This document shows, piece by piece, positions 58,906-64,000 of a stretch of DNA of 64,000 nucleotides. Under the pieces are notes generated by a model, which was not told the DNA's origin, did no database searches, and saw only the letters and a program-made list of their open reading frames with translations. This DNA comes from Megalonaias nervosa (taxonomy: Eukaryota > Mollusca > Bivalvia > Unionida > Unionidae), in contig JAECUM010001901.1 of assembly GCA_016617855.1 (NCBI GenBank), positions 62,001-126,000 on the forward strand. The letters run 5' to 3'. Position numbers and translations under genes: made by a program. Position 1 is the stretch's first letter. Each line of letters starts with the position of its first letter.

Positions 58906-59138
58906 TAGAAAGTCACATGATCAAACAGTCCAGAATGGTCTTCGTCAATGTTTCACATTTTTGATTTCCAAATGAAGTTAGCAAACAACAGTCTGTTCAA
59001 ATGTTAACGTCACTACACAGATTTCAAGCAGAAACATAATTCCGGAATTAGACGATTATATCCCCCTACCACAGTGTCACAGACGAAAAGCATTCACATT
59101 GGGTTGGTCATTTCAGAAAACGATTGTGTAAAGAAAAG

Positions 59139-59248
<110 letters not shown>

Positions 59249-59259
59249 ATTTGTTTCAA

Positions 59260-59598
59260 TATTGAATTTGTTGATGTGCCCATAGTCTCGAATGTCGTAA
59301 TGTGCCAATGGCCTGAATTGCGATGGAGCGTTAACAGTTTTTGGATGTACCACAATAATATAAGCCAAATATTTCGAATTCTCAGTAATTCCAAATTAAT
59401 GTTCCAGGCCAAGAAAATATTATTGATGAGCACTTTGTATTTACAGTGAATAATAGTCTGAATAATTCCAACCAAAGAAAAACTAAAACACAACAGTAAG
59501 ACTAATTCTGCTTCTGGATGTTAAGGCAAGAAAGAGTCATTTTTAGATGAAGAGAACCCTCTACTTGACTTAGGTCGCAATTAGTATTTTCTTATTTA
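59260..59598 (-). mobile_element. Dispersed family X, copy C, first part
   Basis: GATGAGCACTTTGTATTTAC, AGTGAATAATAG and CTACTTGACTTAGGTCGCAA then TTAGTATTTTCT match the reverse of copy B. The copy is cut at about 59598 by the LINE poly-A and resumes at about 62055. Confidence 0.7.
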
Positions 59599-59600
59599 TT

Positions 59601-62000
59601 TTTTTTTTAAAGTAAAATCTTTATTCAATATGTACATGTTAAAATATACAAGAAAACACAGATGCTTCGACCTTCATGCACACTGGATATACACACACAT
59701 ACGCACGCACACATATACATACATATACATGCATACATACTGCAAATACATGCGTTTATAACGCGCTTATGCACAAGTAAAAATGTACATGATAAAAGGG
59801 CGCAACACGATCCAGGCGAGCAATTATACGTAATAAAGTTATACATGTCTAGCTTGTAGTTAAACATAAAAACGTAGTACAAAGAAAGTATGAAATTGTT
59901 TTACAAGGAAACGGAGACATATGGAATTATTAATCAATGATTTAAATTTAAGGATATAGTACAAGCGGAAATACAAAATGTATTCAAAGTTATGCAAGTA
60001 AACAAACGGTACGGAAAAGGCTCGTGCGAAGAAGAAAATGCTGTTAGCACGTGCTGCTTGGAGCGTTCTTTGACGTGTAGACCTGTGGATGTGAATTAAA
60101 ACATGCTGGCAATAGGGCTGTGTGTTCAGGAATAAATAAATTCGAAAAGGATATGCAACTGGATATGTTTAAAACGAAAGATAAGTTGTGAGTGTTATTC
60201 TAAACTTATATCGATAACTAACTCCAAGAGAGACAGCATAATAGCCCAGCTAGACATCATTTGTCGATAAAGTGAACTTGGTTAAGTCTGGAAAATTCAG
60301 CTCTGATTCTGCATTTGAGACGGGAGAGAAAGAAGGATAACAAGGTATTACTATTTACCACTTCTTTATGATAATATGCCTGTACACGTTTAATGGTATA
60401 TTTATATTCAGCACATAATAAGAGGCACGAGTCCTTGAATTCAGGTTACGGGAACGAGGTCCCATTCGGGATGAGACCGAATTTTGAGGAAAGTATAGAA
60501 CAGTTTCCTTAGTTTTTTCAACCATTTCATTATGAGATGTTGTAAATGGAGTATTAATCTGCATTCGGAAAATAACTGGTCAGTGGTTTCAATACCACCT
60601 CAAAAAGTGCACAACTTGGGATTTGGAAATCTTTTCTTTAAAATATGCTGTAGTTAACTAGTGCAATATCATGTTTAGTTTTAAAACACACATCTTTCGT
60701 GATGGGGTCTAAGAATTTATTGTGTAAGTTTTATCAAATGTTGGAGACCTTTTTTTATTTAATTTAATTTTTAATTTTATGATTTTGTTATTTTGGGTTC
60801 AAGACGGTAACTTTGTAGTTGTCGTTGATACAGAAAATCTTAGGGTAGGTACAACGTAAGAGCAAATTTTTTAAGGCCTAAATTGGGAAGGAAAGATCTT
60901 ATTGCAAACTTATCCAATACTTTGCAAAGCATTTCCATTTGGCTGAATACTCGTCATCGAGTAATTTTTGTACGTGTTGTATACGCAGTGCTCGAATTGT
61001 ACATTTCAAATAGGCGATGTTTAAACCCCCATCATGGAAGGGGTTGATGCATACGACCCTAGCAAGGGGTTAAAATTTAGAGTTCCACATAAATGTAAAG
61101 ATACTTCTATTTATTAAAATCTCATCGTGTTTACGTAGATCCGTCACAGCTACAGTGTACCAGATTTTGCTGCATGCCAAAAGATTAATAATATGGGATT
61201 TAGAGACAAGATGCAAATTTCTGCGTTTCCATAGTAAGAGTGTATTCGTATGTTTAGTAACGTTTTTATTCCAGTGATCATCGTTGCTTAAATCATTGCC
61301 AAAATGAAAACCGACTATTTTTTTGTTTGTCGATCTAAGAAATGCCGAAAGGGTGATCACTACAGGTACGCCATTATCCCATGAACATACCGTTATATTT
61401 ACTGTAGTTTACCTTGGCACCAGAAACACCGTCGTATATGCGAGACCCAAATAAATACCGTTCGATTGATTTGTCCGTGCAACAAAAACCTGTACTAACG
61501 TCCGCGTTGAGGGAGATCTTACTGACCTCTGCTGCACATGGCACCTGAATACCTATAATTTCCGAGTCGATGCGAATTTTGATTGCGAAGGGTTCATAAA
61601 CTATTACATATGAAAGGGGGAAAGGCTGCAACCTTGATGAGGTCCTCTTGAAATTAAAAAGGGGGCCGAAATGAAATTGTTTACTATGACCGATGAACTG
61701 ATATCGGTATAGAAAACTGAAACCCATTTAATGAAATCCGAGTGAAAGCCAAAAGATTCTAAAGTTTTAGCATAATTAGTAATTAACCCTATCAAATGCT
61801 TTCTCCTGGTCCAAACATGTGCATGATAATTATTTTTTTTTCTATATAGTCACAAATGTTCCTGATAAGGTGACCATTCTCGAAAATAGATCGACCTTTA
61901 ACTCCACATGTTTGGTCCACGTGTATTATTGTGGACAAAAAAATTTCCAAGTCGGTTAGTAATACCTTAATGGAATTTTCCATTCTAGAACTAAGGTTAG
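59601..62000 (-). pseudogene. LINE remnant of L1/Tx1 type, 5'-truncated, dead
   Basis: Minus-strand non-LTR retrotransposon. It starts in the reverse transcriptase domain: QTCGVKGRSIFENGHLIRN (before 61860), then motif A with the catalytic Asp in LDQEKAFDRV (61814-61785, reached only after a frameshift), then a fingers/palm part with RGPHQGCSLSP (about 61650). Motif C, where Y/F-A-D-D is expected, reads LNADVSTG, so the catalytic pair is lost. A thumb-like part follows (WKRRNLHLVSKSHIINLLA, 61230), with more stops and frame changes below 61070. The 3' end has AATAAA (59625-59620) and a poly-A run (59610-59601). There is no 5' UTR, ORF1 or endonuclease. Encoded activity would have been target-primed reverse transcription of its own RNA. 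Confidence 0.85.
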
Positions 62001-62054
62001 AATCAAGACTGTTTCTTTTAAGTCAATTTCAGGTAAACATGTTTGCGTTAATAA

Positions 62055-62228
62055 TGATCTGAATATTTAAGAATTATTAGCTATGTATTATGCTGCTTAT
62101 AAAATAAATGTCCCTGGTCAGGTACACAGTGAACTTGATTTTGGTCAAGGTCAAGTACTACATACAAATGTATATAACATATAATCATTAAGAAAAGTCA
62201 ACAGATAATACAAATTTAATATACATAA
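62055..62228 (-). mobile_element. Dispersed family X, copy C, second part
   Basis: GAATATTTAAGAATTATTAG then CTATGTATTATG, GAACTTGATTTTGGTCAAGG and TCAAGTAC, ending AATTTAATATACATAACA, which mirrors the left end of copy B (TGTTATGTATATTTAATTTG). Confidence 0.65.
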
Positions 62229-64000
62229 CACTATAAAATCAATCTCCAGTAAATACTTTCTTTTTCATTCTAAATTTCTTTTCTTCAAACATTCCTGCTT
62301 GAGAGGATTCATCCTGAAAGGATGCTATTTCTCGGGTGTAGACTCTACAGTCTCAATATCATGATGGAATGTATTTATTCTTGTTGGAATATCAAGAAAC
62401 AAGTGCTCATATTCACATAATGGCTGTTTAAATTCATTCATTTCCTGTTGTTGTAGATGTGAAAGTTTCCTGTCCAGATTGTTTAATATTTGTGAATTCC
62501 GACTGTTGATTAACTAAAGTCACTTCAGTCCGATTGCATTCCATCATTTAAATTCTCAGTGTGTGTAACAGGTCAAACTAAATTGACTGAATAATCAACT
62601 CGGCTCTTTCTATCAACATGCTTCTTTAATATATTTATATGACAAAGCTGTTTTTATGTTGTTTTCTTATTAACAGGCAGTGGTGCCAGGGTTGTGGCTC
62701 TGAACTGATCTCTTTAAAGAGTTTGGGCACACGTGTCACTATATAAATACGGGGGGGGGGGGAGACTTGCCAACATCTTCTTTGTATGTAAAACCAAGAA
62801 GAGATGTATCTGTTTACTGTAACGCATGATTTAATATTATTGTTATAAAAAGTTGATATCCAGTTTATAATAGTATATCTAAACTGAAGAAAGATGAAAC
62901 GTTCTTAATGTAGAACCAAGCAATAGAATCAAAGGTCTATTAATAGTAATAAACTTAATCATTTCAAACAGCCGTAAGGTCATGCCTTTGCACTATCATG
63001 TAAATACATTGTTTATTATCGTGACTATCGATAGGGCTACTTTGTTCACTGAATCGTGTGCATGTCACGAATGTAAGATCTTCATTTAGCTACATTACGC
63101 CAAACTGCTGCCATACATTAATATTATTTTTCGTTTGGACGACGATGGTGGAGGAAAATATTAAAAGAGTGGTATGGGATAATAGAGAAAGAAAAGATAT
63201 CAGAAAATATATTAAATTACATTATGAGTTCTCAGTATAGACAATCCGAATAAAGAAGTGGTCCCCGAGTTTCAACCCAAACTGTAGACATCACTAGATC
63301 TTAGTTACTCCAAGGACAGGCCCCGAAAATTTGGATAGTTTCTATCCATGGTAATATGACACCCCAGCTAAAAGGCCCTCTGCTATCAACATCCCAAGCC
63401 CATGACTGTGTGAGCCTGATTTGTTCTTCCAGGCTGGTGTAAACTACTGTATGTACCTGGTTATTAGTTCACATAATGACCAAACATGCAATTGATGCAG
63501 GTGTTTGTGACAATATAATGTGTGTCATTTTATATGCATTTCAGTCTACTATAAAGACTTGTTACTTCATGTTTTTTTGTTTTTTTTCAGCCACATATGA
63601 ACATTTTAAATGGTGTTATGAATAATACATTTAAATTTTGTTACATCCCACATTGTAATTTGTCGGCCTCAAAGAACGATGCACCTGCATTTTTTTTTTT
63701 ATTTGAATGAATGTGAATTTTAAAAGCAAAAGAATCACATAATAATTTTAGATATTCGAAGATGGTAAACACATGAACTTGTGAACAAAACATTTGCTAT
63801 GCCACCATTTTTACATATTACTCTCTTATACTGGAACAGTTTTGTACCTAATATGGTTGACATCTATTGCAGACTGAACTGAAAATGTAAAAAATCTAAT
63901 TAACGAACTTGATATTTATTTTCCTATTGATGATATGTACATTAAACATGTGTCATCTAAATGCTTCGATAGTTATTGAAGGGATCGTTTCGTTAATTTG
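62229..64000. other. Right-hand spacer, nothing recognised
   Basis: No gene, SINE or foldback is recognised in 1.8 kb. A 12-G run lies at 62751-62762 and a T run at 63690. CpG is less depleted than in 3-58 kb. Confidence 0.4.

Overview
This window is eukaryotic nuclear DNA from an invertebrate animal. It is AT-rich, gene-poor and packed with tandem repeats, tRNA-derived SINEs, foldback DNA elements and LINE fragments. The repeat style suggests a lophotrochozoan, most likely a mollusc and possibly a bivalve: SINEs with tRNA heads, one of them with a tail like that of widespread molluscan SINEs, a LINE remnant of L1/Tx1 type, and numerous TA-flanked foldback elements. Species cannot be fixed from sequence alone. 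No operons, ribosome binding sites or bacterial features are expected or seen.

Only one convincing host coding segment is present: a minus-strand exon at about 12446-10779 encoding the first 540 residues of a CCDC142-like protein. Its start has an in-frame upstream stop and its end has a strong splice donor. The remaining exons are not recognised; they would lie at lower coordinates, perhaps beyond the left edge. A candidate splice acceptor just upstream of the start codon implies a separate 5' untranslated exon, so much of 12.5-59 kb could be first intron. A degraded RecQ-like helicase fragment with a short neighbouring ORF lies at 39.9-40.3 kb. LINE remnants lie at 10.2-10.35 kb and 59.6-62.0 kb.

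Layout: 1-3.1 kb holds minisatellites, a foldback and a perfect palindrome. 3.1-10.6 kb holds SINEs, foldbacks, two minisatellites, a piggyBac-like TTAA element and a LINE tail. 10.8-12.45 kb is the CCDC142-like exon. 12.7-18 kb is almost entirely tandem arrays. 18-24 kb holds foldback elements, SINE heads, copy A of an unnamed dispersed family and an array of AP-1-like sites. 24.6-29.2 kb is a run of minisatellites. 29.4-33.7 kb is mostly featureless. 33.8-36.2 kb has more arrays. 36.2-44.6 kb has sparse mobile elements. 44.6-50.2 kb holds a microsatellite split by a SINE, copy B of the dispersed family split by another SINE, an array of tRNA-like heads and several foldbacks. 52.4-57.9 kb has arrays, a SINE with perfect target duplications and an older ~150-bp repeat field. 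58.5-62.3 kb has a tandem duplication at an apparent CpG boundary, then copy C of the dispersed family broken by the LINE.

I found no new multi-gene system. The most interesting signals are structural: a two-lobed foldback family with about a dozen copies, tandem arrays that appear to be seeded by mobile-element ends or SINE heads, an array of repeated AP-1-like sites, insertion events whose empty site can be read in the same window, and a CpG boundary visible between two tandem copies.
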